Part shown: positions 1 to 12,100 of the stretch, one piece after another
Layout of the letters: every line of letters starts with the position of its first letter
Numbering within the stretch: position 1 is the first letter of the stretch
Origin: Trileptium ribeirensis
Taxonomy: Eukaryota > Nematoda > Enoplea > Enoplida > Thoracostomopsidae
Length of the DNA stretch: 64,000 nucleotides
Reading direction: 5' to 3'
Assembly (NCBI GenBank): GCA_030248225.1
Contig: JASANE010026588.1
Span: 1 to 64,000, forward strand
Made by a program: the position numbers and the translations under genes
The notes under the pieces: generated by a model
What the model saw: the letters and a program-made list of their open reading frames with translations, nothing else
Databases searched by the model: none
What the model was told of the DNA's origin: nothing

Positions 1-5
1 ACTAG

Positions 6-113
6 ACACGTGCGCAACCCTTCGGGCGGGGTCCGAACACACCCCGTGAAGCGCGCCTGCGGCCTGCTAAGCTGCGTAGCTTCTTGGGTCTGACCAAGAA
101 TAGGATTAAAATT
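6..113 (+). mobile_element. Possible Ty3/gypsy reverse-transcriptase scrap
   Basis: This patch is visibly richer in G and C than the DNA after it. Read from base 6 it stays open to a TAA at 111-113. Near its end it encodes A-K-L-R-S-F-L-G-L-T, resembling the conserved (K/E)LRSFLGL stretch at the C-terminal side of Ty3/gypsy reverse transcriptases. The residues after it do not follow the usual NYYRRF pattern. No protease, RNase H, integrase or LTR is seen. The match is about ten residues, so chance similarity is possible and the rest may lie left of the window. Confidence 0.2.
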
Positions 114-120
114 TAATATT

Positions 121-2514
121 CACGGTTCACCCTTGAGGTTACGATAGCCGGGGTCGTATGGGCATGGTGTTAGGAAGTTGCGCCATGCAGCTGCGTCACC
201 GGTTATTACACTTGTTCGTTCTCGTAGCATTGTTAGTTAATACCATATATCGATTAAATTCAGCATATAATACGAATTTTGATACGCCGGCGGCCCCATC
301 GGAGCATCTTGTTATTGATATATACACTTATATATTGTTATACTACAATATATTATTTCATATTTGTATAAATATACTGCAATAATTGCGCATAATTATT
401 TTATATTTCCGTTAGATATGTTGTGTGGTAACCTACACATATTTATTCCGAAACCACTTACCTTCCTTTCTAGAACAAGGCTAAATTAAACTGATTATCA
501 CCGGGTCTAATAATAGTTATGTTCATTCCTATCGCACACGATTGTAGCATTTACTTAAGTTACGCTGCACCAAATCAGCAGAATTATTACTAGATGCTGC
601 GCTGAAGCCGCCGGTTGGTCGAGTTAACCTCAGTTTACATCGAGGATTTTCTTTATTTCTTTAACGCCTACTATCCACAAATGAATACAGCTCACATTGT
701 GATCTTTTAACAGAGCTTGTCGATGATGACTGTTTGCACTTTGTTATTCGATCACTTTGCAAGATTCCTTCAGGAACCGAGCAACAGCTCCTAGATTGTT
801 TAGTGGTTTCCGTACGCTGCTTTCACCCGGGTTCAATACCTGATATCGAATTAAAATTGTGAAGCATGGCACGATACGCAAATAAGTTCGGTCGGGTTAA
901 TATCTTTATACGAACGGCAATGAAACTGTAGAGTACTATTAATAATGTAATGTTGCATCGTGTATGAAAATTAATTATTATGCAGCGTGAACACATGAGC
1001 CAAATCTCATTAGTGTTTAACAGGTTATATTTTGTGATAACAAGATGGTTCTTTTAGGTTATGCGCACTCAGCCCGGAAACAGGTTGGGTTAAAGAAACG
1101 GCGTAAATTTTGCTACTATTCGATTCAGTGGGCAAAAGATCTCCATTAAAACGATATTTATGACAAAATATATATTTTTCGATTTTTATATTTACTCTTG
1201 CCTCCAAAAATTTTCAAAAACAATTTCTCAGTTAAATGTATAATTTTACTTACCATTCGAAACGCATTGATGTGCTCAGTCGAATGTTGACATAATAAGT
1301 TGAATTCATGGGTCACCGACACAGAATAAGCCTTAGGTTTTACTGAAAATGGCATATTTAATATCATTTTGCTCAGCTATTGTTCAAATTAGTATATAAA
1401 ACATACTTTTATTTGCTTTTACTTAGGTCGGGCTCAGGTATAACAGAAAAGACATCAACAAAATTTTCGTAGATTTGGCGCTCAAATTTTAATCTGTCAG
1501 ACTATCTTTCCTTGTACGAACGTTTATCTCGGCGACATTACTTTCACAGCGAGCCACCTGAGTTCAGGTCTAATGTTAAAATTTTGGCGAAAACGGTTCG
1601 GTTACCACAAAGCTACAAATGATAATCGCATGAAACTGGCTGATGGTAGACTGAAACATTGTGTTGTTTGACTCCTGCATCTGACCAGCGGGTATATTCG
1701 TAATAATGCAGAAGGAAACACGTAGCTTCAAACGCAATATAGAAAAAATTATCCAAATATCTCGATCGGTTAATGAATTATTAGTGTTGAAACAAAACCT
1801 CACGAATTACGCAGTATATATGATGTGAATATCCTAAATACTAACTATGTGATCTATTTTGTTAATTTTTATTAAAAGATCAAAAATTTATTTTTGATTT
1901 GAATATTTGAATATCTTGCTCATTTATATAATAAGCGTTGGGCGATTAAATGTGACTTCATTGAATTTGGTGCACTAATGATGTGTCTTTATTTTTGGTA
2001 ATGAATGAACGGCGTTCGTTCGCTTACCTGGGAACATTACAGCTGATATTGTCAAGTCAAGTCAAGTAAATTTACTAGTAACTATATAACACGATTATGA
2101 ATATATATAAGCATAGATAAATTTCACAATAAACTAGTAAATATATAGCTAACAGTCTGGGGAGGTACCTACCACCACGTACATCTGTTGCGATCATATT
2201 TTAATGATTTGCTGAGGTCTACCTGCATTAATAGTTTTTTTGAAAATTTTAACGTTTGCGGCTGCAACGAAAAGCTGTCCGCCCAATGTGTCGGGCGGAT
2301 TATTCCACTGGCTAATTGTACGAATGGGGAATGCGTGGCTTAAAACATTGGTATTTATTTTTACTTTCGAAGTCTTAGAGAATGTCCACGTGTTCGCATT
2401 AAATTACGTAATTTTATTTAAAATGAAATTGGTATTGGTTTTCACAGAGCAGTTTGAAGTTTGTGCAAAGATCGAAACGCAACCTTCGTAGTTCGAGTGA
2501 ATCAAGGCTTAGGA
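121..2514. other. Gene-poor AT-rich stretch
   Basis: No reading frame here has recognisable domains, and the short open frames look like chance. The only structured item is (TCAAG)3 at 2052-2066. It could be the microsatellite tail of a lost minus-strand retroelement, but nothing else supports that. Confidence 0.5.
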
Positions 2515-4400
2515 AATCTTACCGTGTTTTGTAGGGCGCGGGTGCCATTTTCGCAAGAGTATAAAAGCGCCTTTTAGAATACCGTTGAACACGTTCAAGC
2601 ATATCTATGTCTCCTTGGTATACTGGAGAACATACTGGGCTGGAATATTCGAATAATGGCCGCACATAGGTAACATAAGCACGTAGTAAAATATCAATGT
2701 TACAAGTTACACAACAACGAAATAATACACTAGACATGCGATAATCCTTTGTAGTGATGTTTCTGCAATGTGTGTTAAATTTTAGGTCGCTTGTGGTTGT
2801 GACTCCGAGTTGTTTAATGTATTCTGTTTCTGGCACTATGTTTTCTAACAATGAATATCGGAAATGCTGATTGTTAGGATCGAGATGCAGCACTTAGCAT
2901 TTTGTTGGGAAGATCGAAAGCTGCCACTTAGTTTCCCATTCTTCAATGCAGTTCAGTGCGCGCTGCAGTTGTAATGTTATGTTAACGCTGTTTTCGGGTA
3001 GCATAGCAGCGTATAGTTTTACATCATTTGCAAAAACTTTGATATTAATATTGGGATAGATGCTAACTGCGTCGATTAGATCATTAATATACAGCAGAAA
3101 TAGTGTAGGGCCCAGAACGCTTCCTTGAGGTGCGCCTGAAATGACCATTTTCTCAGTGGAAAATGTATCGTTCATTTTTACGCGAAATTTCCTATTTATT
3201 AGAACGTTTTGTAACCATCACAAGCAGCAGACATAAATTCCTAGGCAGGATAGCTTTTCAACCAGTTTCGTGTGCGAAAGAGTGCCAAAGGATTTCGCAA
3301 AATCAATAGAAACAACATCTACAGTCGACCCTGTACCGAGGCGTGCAGCCCAGTCATATAAACTTTCGATTAGTTGGGTAGTTGTGGATCGTTTAGCTAC
3401 AAAGGCATGTTGATGCGTTGATAGGAGATTCGAGCAACGTACAAAATTAACAAGACGCTCATTCAGTATTCGTTCCATGACCTTGCAACAATGAAAACCA
3501 AAGAGATTGGGCGATAGTTTAATGGCACAATTGGTTCGCCATTTTTAAATACTCCAATTACATCAGCACACCCCCTAATGTCTGACTATATACCATTTAC
3601 AAAGGATTGTTCAAAAATATGTAATAGTGGGATGCTTATGGAGTCCATAAGTTCGCGAAGAAAATATCGCGAGAATTTGTCTGTAGAATGACTGTATTTG
3701 GGCTTGATCTCTTAGAGCGTTAAGTAAAATTCGTGCGGCGTGAATGATACCTCTGAAAGTTTTTGAAGGTTTTCAGCCTCAACGACGGGAATATTGCCAT
3801 CAAATTCAGTGTAAATGCTTGCGAAAACATTTGCTAATATTTCGAACTTCGCGGTCTCGTCTGTGGCAAGACTCGGTCTCGTCTGTGCATTTTAAGGCGC
3901 TAATCACACCACTGGTGCCGTATCGATGTCTAACATAACTATACAGTGCTTGTGGATTATCTGAGCACAGTATATGTCTTTCTCTATTCTCTACGAATTT
4001 TGCTATTGCTTTTTGTATTGTTTGGCAATTGCTTTGTATGGCAGAAAACTCGTTTGTTTGTTTGCCCAGTTTCCAGAGCTGGGCCTTGTTCCGTAGAAGT
4101 ATTTTGATGTGTATGGGGTAATATTTCCTTGGCATTCTGATACTTGTCTGTTTTTTTCGGCACAAATGATTCACATACGTACATACAACATGATATTGGA
4201 AATAGATTGAAAAATGATCAGAATTGGCAGTCTTCTGTACATTTAATGCATGTAGGTTGGAGTGGAGGGTTAATCAATATCAGATCAAGGGTATTGCTTT
4301 CCCTACTTTGGAATGATACTAGCTGTATAAGACTCGATTCATTTATTGTTTCAATAAATACTTTGGAATTTGGCATTAATACACTTTGATTTTTATTCCA
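2515..4400 (-). mobile_element. Decayed CR1-like non-LTR retrotransposon fragment
   Basis: On the minus strand this encodes pieces of a CR1-like ORF2 in the expected order. The C-terminal end of the endonuclease lies at about 4,307-4,272 (SNTLDLILIN). The linker with ESFVPKK follows at about 4,170, then reverse-transcriptase blocks from about 3,540 (PLNYRPISL) through APQGSVLGPTLFLLYIND at about 3,130-3,080, and the thumb region (YVRPLFEYSSPV) near 2,650. The copy is dead. The FAKAFD block reads FAKSFG, FADD reads FAND at 3,034-3,023, a TAA interrupts the frame at 2,896-2,894, and there are frameshifts near 3,480 and 3,200. It lacks ORF1, the start of the endonuclease and the 3' end, stopping after the PAPYKTR segment. 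Its wording is closest to the intact copy at 22-26 kb among the elements here, but it is clearly diverged. Confidence 0.88.
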
Positions 4401-7400
4401 ATTGTATACCGACTCGATATATAATGAACATACGTTCATACATATATAGAGGAACAAATATGTACGTTTTTATGCCAAACATGTACAAGTAAGATGCTAC
4501 ATGCAGAAATGTATGTCAAGCAGTTTGCTTAGGTATAGTTGCTCAGTCTGGTTATTTCAAATGCGACATCCAACATTTTCGTAGCACCTAACAGGCAGAA
4601 TCTATTCGACAGACGAATGCATATCGAAAAGCTAAAGTTGTGTCAAAATTTAGCGCCGCAGCGTTGCAATCTGAGTACACTACAGTTCTGTAAATAGTTG
4701 TTCATCCCAAATATTGAGCTAAACATCGGTGACAACTCACGAAAATTGTCTGGTTTAAGGTTAGCGCTTGTCATACACTTGAAACATCGCTAATGCTTCT
4801 TTTCAATTGCTGTAGTTCCTATTGAGTACATCACGATTCATCTCAAGAGACACAATAAAAAATAATTAACGCTTTTGAGATGTGACGATGAAAACAACAT
4901 GCCTTGGAAATAGCGATGTTGTAGCAAAAAGAACTACAAAGAAACAAGTCAAAATTACGTTTCGTATAACTTAGATCTCAAGAGGACGTCTTGTTTACAC
5001 TGACTAGGCCGGAAATAAATTCAATGTAATGTTGAAATATATAGTACAAGTTTCGTTGCGCAGTTGATATAAGAGCAACTGTAAAACCATTCATCCAAAG
5101 AAATGTAACAAATCATACAGAATAGATTATAAATAACATAAATAGATCATGCTAGGGAGCCTTAATAGAAGCGCGATCGAATCGTACGGTATCACCAGGC
5201 ACGTTCATCTTTATATATAAACATAACCCCAAGAAACTTAATACTGTTCTTCGATCATCGTGGGATTGTTTAATCCAGAAGCTTCTCAAGTGCATGCCTG
5301 GTAAACCCGTCCATGTAAAATGACGCGATTTGAAAAAAAAACATTTACAACCATTCAGCTTGACGGAATCCAGTTTTGGAGGAAGCACCTGAACCTACCA
5401 CAGCGTATCGAAGAAGCATTGCTACGATTTCCACCCAGCTCGTAGTCGTAATCATAGTTCTGGGGCTAAAATTCATAAAAGTGGATGGTGACCCTACTGC
5501 CAGCTAGCGACCTCTCTGTTCACGTTTTCACCAACTAGGTGCGTGGGCTCACTGCTGCACATTACAGTGATATAAATAAACAGAATTAAAGATAATATTT
5601 TGGAATGGATTTTGCATTTATTATACTAATGCTTGCTTTTGATTTACTTGAACAAACATTGGTAAGCTAATGTAGTTTAGCAGCTTAAAATACATAATGC
5701 TATTTATAATATTTCATCACTTACACTAAAAATATCCAACCTATGTATAACACACATACCCGAACGCTAAATCACATAGGTACCATAGTCTCAAACTTGC
5801 CATGGTATATATAATCAACAAAATATGAGTGTGAATATACTGATTTGTTTTGTTTTTTGGTGCCTCAAAACACAAAATATTAATATTTATATCGCCACTA
5901 TATATTAATATTTCAACGAAGATTCAAAATGTGCTAAACCTTAATTGTAATAATAATGATATCAGCGAACCCTGCTATTAAACATTAATGACTATTAAGA
6001 CTTGCATGAAATGTTCAACGCTGTTTCCTATTTATTTCGTCGTACTTAGTTTTCGAAACTTTTTGTAGATTATATATAAACATGCCATCTATATATATTT
6101 TGTCACAACTGTTTAACTGTTCAGTATCCGTAAAAAAATTTTATATGAATATGTCACTAAAGAATATTGTACTTTGTTTCAAAACGAAGTGCAATTGTGT
6201 CGTTTCGTGTTTCGCAAAACCATTCCAACAGTTGTTCTTTGGGGTATGACTCACCAGAACAGTCAACTTCCAATGTGATCAGTGGAAGAATGGCAATCAT
6301 TAGTAGTAGTTAATATTCCTTATAGTTATCTACAAAAATTTAGATACGTACTCTTTTTATTTTGATAATTATTTACTAGGAAGCAAAAAATATTCTTTAT
6401 ACTTATCTATAAAAATTTAGATAATCACTCTTATTATTACCCTTCATGTGTGATGTGAAATAATGTAGGTGTCTCTGTAAACCTTAACTAAGTCACCAGG
6501 CCATCATTTCTGTTCTGGACAAAGATGTACACGACCATTAGCTTTGCCAATAAATCGGGTATCTGTTCAGACAGTTAATGCGTCAGCAGCAACATAAAAA
6601 CACACATTACTTATCTCCAAAATACACAACAAGCGTGGGAACTAGATAATAGCTTCAACACCAACACACTAAATCAGTGTCTCCTGATATATTGCGTTTT
6701 AGTTAACACCAGCGTACTATTTGTTTTCGATTTTAGTCACGAAACCGGGACATTACTGTATGCCGCGCATACCCGATCATAGTAGCAACCCGGTGACCCA
6801 ATTCGTGTAGTGTCTAGGTGACCAGGCCGCTTTTCAAACCATCCCGTTGACTGTATGACAATTGCGTGAACTTGTAAGAGAAACGGCTTTGGGAAACTGT
6901 TGAATATCAAACAGAACCCACTGCTTGGCGAAGTAAATTTGCGTTATCTGTGGGGTCTTATCCAACGACTACAATCTTTGACAAAAGTAACGAGTGTACA
7001 AGTGAGATGTAAGACGCTTTGGTGTTAGAACCAAGTTTGTTGTTAAATAATTTGTATATGAATTACAAATTGGATGTAGCACGCATGTGAAAAAAGCAGT
7101 GATAATGAACACATATATTTTGATGTCCGGAATTGTAAATCCTGCATGCAACCTAAAGCAGCCGATCACCTTTATCCCAGAATTCCCCTTCTGCGTGACT
7201 TCGTATTGCGAATTTACAACATTTGTCGTAGCAAAAACTCGTTTCACTAGCATTGCATCATGTACTAGATGATGAGGTAAAGAAAACGGCATGAAACGAG
7301 GTTCTGTAATGTTGAGGACAGGTTAGAAGAGAGTATTTTGGGCTTCTGAACTGAAGATCCAGTAAAAGAATTGCAGCGTGACGCGAACTGACTTTGTGAC

Positions 7401-8795
7401 CCGGTTCCGCCTGTACACTAGACCAGGAGTTTCTAATAAAAGGTGGCACCTACAATCTCAGCGAGTGCAAAATTTTAGCTGATATATGGACACTATCAAT
7501 TTTAAGCCTAAACACGTAACAAGTTTCTATTTTCAAACTTGAAATGCATGAAAGTATCGGGCACATCGGGAATCCTGTGGCGTTTCTGGCACTATCAAGC
7601 GTGCCGAAGTTCTAAACAGCGGAGATATTTATAACATGAATCTCATCTCGTGTTGTTATAATTTTTGGCAAGGCGAAAATTTCTTCTATATGAATAGAAA
7701 TGCCTTGTAATTTACGAACAAATAATACTTTATATAAAAATTGTTCTAAAGCAGAAGCCAATTAAATATCTAACAATGTCTAGTAAACACTGGGAAAAAA
7801 CCTCCTTCATAATGAGAAGTGATTGATTGGCGTAGAACATTGCCGTACTACATTTAAGACAGTAGACCATTCGAATCTTTCCAAAGTCAGTGTACGAGAG
7901 TAAATTGTATAACAATTCGTTACGAGCAGATGAATAACTTATTTTCGTGAAAATTACTTATCGCAGTTGCGTTTGCAGTGGAACAAAATAAGCTGACTAG
8001 AACGTAACGTTTATGGCAAATATAGCTTTTAATATTGGTGACGAGTTTTGATGTCTTGCGTATACGACATAATTTGTCTTCTTTATGAGTAAATAGTTTT
8101 GGTTGTGCTACGTTCCTTTCCCTTTTTAAGCATCGATACGAATATGTATCGCATAACTAATACGAAAAAAACATCGCCTAACATTGTATACAGTTCAATT
8201 ATAGGTATTCAAGAACGTACTGCATTTTCCATGACAAGGTAGTTATTGGAATATTAAAATAAAGTCTGCTTAAATGTGAATCTATCGGCCGACGCAACGA
8301 TGAAAACTAAACGATGCTTAACGATTAGAATACCAGATTGATGGGCGATGTTTGCCGACAATATCCATATCGAGTAGCATGCACAGCAGAGAAGAAGATG
8401 CTGATTGTGTATAAGTACAATTGAGTTATATAAATATAATTTATTCCCCCTTTTCACACATATCTTAAACAAAACGCAGATTCGGGTCAAAATAAGTTCG
8501 CAATTTCGCCGTTTTAATCAAAAACGTACAATGCTAGGACCAAATTTTCTCAGAATTACACACTGCTTCTGGGTTTACTTCATATGTCTGAAAGATTTCT
8601 GCCCAGATATATGTTTGCATGAGCCTGTGGGAAAACTTAATCTGAGCTACCATATATATTGCCGACTATATATACGTTTATCGCCACCATCCCTCAAGAC
8701 CGTAGCCTTGACATATGTATTGCAAAAGTAACGAAATTAGCAACGTAGCACAGTAATGGTAGTTTGTAATCGAGGCATAAACAAATACATAGCGA
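4401..8795. other. Gene-poor AT-rich stretch
   Basis: I see no supported gene. A short minus-strand frame at 5465-5399 is bounded by TTTTAG and G|GTAGGT and could be a small exon, but it has no recognisable domain. A direct repeat lies at 6312-6438 and is listed separately. The rest is AT-rich with only short chance frames. Confidence 0.5.
6312..6438. repeat. Diverged 77-bp-period direct repeat
   Basis: Two copies of an approximately 50-bp sequence start at 6312 and 6389. Both follow the pattern aatattc-ttata-ttatct-aaaaatttagat and end in actctt-ttatt. They differ at several positions, so the duplication is not recent. No coding role is visible. Confidence 0.7.
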
Positions 8796-9143
8796 CAGGG
8801 AGTTGAAACGGAAGGGGCAGAAGCCAGGTATCCCTCGCCATGGGAAGTCATGAAGAACGCCCGATGGGTACCCCAACAGCTTCGCAAGCAAGGAAATAAA
8901 ATTCAGAAATTTGAAAAGTAAAATTTTTCACACCTTAAATATAAATTCCTTTCACAACGGTTATTTAAAGGCTGGCAAAGTTTTGGACTGTTAGAATACA
9001 AAAGTTTGGTGCAAAATTTAGCTGCGGGCAGAAAATTTTTGAGCATAAATTACTATATTTAGTAGGCGACGCAAAGTCGTTTATAAGAGGGCACAAAATT
9101 TTTGCTTGCACCGCGCACCGCATACCGTTGCTACGCCACTTTG
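8796..9143 (+). repeat. Short copy of a dispersed element, MITE-like
   Basis: The left part (to about 9,020) aligns by eye with 15,817-16,060. Shared landmarks in order are AACAG-TTCGCA-GCAAG, TTTCACACCTTAA, TCCTTTCACAA and CAGAATACAAA. The right part, from about 9,085, aligns with 17,700-17,767 through TTTTTGCTTGCACC and GCTACG. This copy therefore looks like an internally deleted form of the larger element. Read inward, its right end is CAAAGTGGCGTAGC, reminiscent of hAT-type ends. The left end (CAGGGAG) is less clear and no target duplication is evident, so the borders are approximate. Confidence 0.5.
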
Positions 9144-12100
9144 AAATTTATTTTGTTATGGCTGGTTACAATTTGTGCAGAGTAGAAATGCGAACCGAAA
9201 CCGTCTCGACAAAAAGTTCCCAGTTCTGATTTACGTGGCTTAAAAGCCCGTCGTATTGAATATTCCGAAGGATCGGGCTCGACTGAAACCGTCTTTGACA
9301 TAGAGTACAAATATAATTGAGAGTATGGTCGATTATTAACTCAGCTATTTAAACCTCTACCATAGCGTTAAAACCTTGTTCAGGCTTAATATATTGCATT
9401 GCTGAGCTAAACACTGCATACATGTAAGCAAAATTCGTCTGAAGCCATTGAGGTAAACAGATATCTAACTATAAGCCAAATGCGTTTGGAAACCAATAGA
9501 TATAGCGCTGGGGATATATGTCACCATTTCTAATTCAGAATTGAACTCGTAGATATTGCGTAGCTATCCCGCGGTGTTTAACTCTGTTCAGTATTTGGAT
9601 GCGTTTACCTCAACAACGGCAAACAGCTTCGTAAATTTTCACATTAAAATTGTATTCACGAGTTTCGATGGTTATTTTACGTACGCCCGCGGACATATTC
9701 TATAGTCGAAATAAATGTCTACTCGAAAGGCACATAGAATTTTGCTAGTGCTTTGCTTAAAATCTGAAATATCTTGGCACTGACAACGATTTTTTGTTTT
9801 AGTGTTCATTCGCGTTACTACGATTCGAATTTTGCTTCAAGCTGGTATACCCTTTTCCGATGAGCAGTATTATAATATTGTTACTCATACAGAAGAAACG
9901 AGCCATAGGAGAAGAGAAGAATTCCTATCTGCCGCACTCGGAGCATGCTAAATAGAGGAACAGCAAACGTGGCTTCCTGTATTTGACTAGTATAATTAAA
10001 TTACTTTTAATTTTCTTTAAATCAATTTAATTTTTATTTAATAAAGGGACTCCGTGCATTTCAACAGTACTGAGCGAAGCTCCTTCTCAGCTTTACTGCA
10101 TAAAGTAAACTGACATGCTTTGATTTAGTTGAACAGCCCAAATGTTTGTTCGTAGTTTGGTATGGTATTCAAACGTTTCACTCATGAGCATTGTTTAGGT
10201 GAGCCAAACTTGAACTATGAAACAGATCCTTGCGTGTAATGTTCCAAATAACTTTACCCGATACATGTTGTTGATGTACGAAATATATATACAAACGCAG
10301 TAGGCAGGATAGGAACAGCACAATAGATTCTATCGTACGCTCGTATTTACGCATAATTATAAATTTTTATTACCGGAAACTGCGTGACGAAATGAGCGGG
10401 CAGACGTGATATCACAGTGGCTAATCAATTTCAGCTAGGGCTGGCGAGCTTAGCGCCGCGCAATAGCGAGCATGGTTAGCTGCAAAACTCTCTACCTGCT
10501 TTCACCTATTCACCTTACTGATATTTGATGGCTGGTGGTTGCTTTCTTGACCATATTCGTTAAGTCGATATTAAAATATAATTTGTTGATTACGCAGTAA
10601 AGGAAATTGGATTGAAGTGTTAGTACACAAAATATTAGATATTACGAGTCTATAATTTTTTGAATTTTGAATTGAAGCATTTTCAACGAAATTAATGCTT
10701 GTTCATTAAAGTGAAAACGTTGACCGAACCTGCAAATATTTGTTTGCAGTAACATTAACAATTTCGCCAGTTCCTGTGTAAAATAGCTTGTTCATTCAGA
10801 CAAATAGTTAATACGCAAAATACATTTGGTACAAGTTACATTTTTGTGCAAAATGCTCCATTGTACGTCCTGGTGTAAAAAATATATCTTTCAATTTATT
10901 TTCGCCACCAGTCGAATACGATTGTTGCGAAGCTAACAATATATAAGAACATGTTTACGAAACTTAAAATAAGAAAATGATCACTGGAAAACCAAATAAA
11001 GAAATTTTGATAGTCTATCAGTTTGCGCTGGAGACTGATACTATAGAACCTTCACGCGCTTTCCAATCAGGTTCATTACAAAACGTTTGACGCGCTTGTC
11101 TTAAATTTGAATTGTTTCACTCCCAGATGTGACCGATCGACATATCCCACATTATAAACTGTAGCGTTGAGGTTGGCGTTTGGTGTATGTTCACCCAGAG
11201 CGTTATTATTCGTCCATCTTTGTGAAGGTTCCTTAAGGAATCGAGCAATAGCTTTTATATAGCTCAGTAGTTTGCGTACCCCCGTTTCAATCGTATTACT
11301 TGGCTTCGATTGATACGCCGGCTTGATTTGGTCAAACGGTCCAGGATACGTAAATTAATTCGGGGATGGAGTAGTCAAGAGGGCGCTAACTATAATCTCG
11401 TTCTCCAGTCATTACATTTTACTGTGTTTTAACTCAGCTTATAATTCAGACTGTGCTCATTGAGATCAAGTTTGAAGTGGACTTAGTATGGCTGAGCGCT
11501 GAAGCTAAGCATGGCTGAGCAGGGCCTAATTTAAACCTGTAATTCTAACGTCTCCCTTATAGAGCGGCTTGGACCTTCCCGTGAGAAAGTTGAAGTCTAA
11601 GAAAGACCAATTAACAAATTATAAAACAAATTAAGAAATTATAAATCACTATCTACTTAATAAAATCAACTCTACATGAAGAAGAGATCATCCACATGAT
11701 ATGATACAGAAAATATTGAAAATTCGCTTGAATCGTTGACCTTTACTATGCACATGGCCAAAAGTAGCAAAAGGCATAGCTAGGTATCAACACTTTTGCT
11801 GTAAAATAGTACTGTGGGTTCTTCTTCTTTTCTATATAGCTGTGAATTTGGTACAAAAACATCGTATTTTATGTAGAATTACATGCACTAATGACCCAAA
11901 AGTAGTTGGGAATAAATTTTTTACATCCATATTAGCTTACTGAAAACAAATCATCTGTGATTTTCTATAGACTGCGTACAGCGAAATACTCTGCTAAACC
12001 CTCACCAAAAGATAACAATATGTTTGTAGTGTGAAAACTCATGTAAATCTTCTCTTCAAAAATAAAGTATGTTTTAGCATTGCAATGAGAGGTTCCGGAA

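Noticed and set aside
158..385. 75-codon frame next to the Ty3-like scrap
   Set aside because: No domain, and the second half is low-complexity AT-rich. No link to the RT-like frame.
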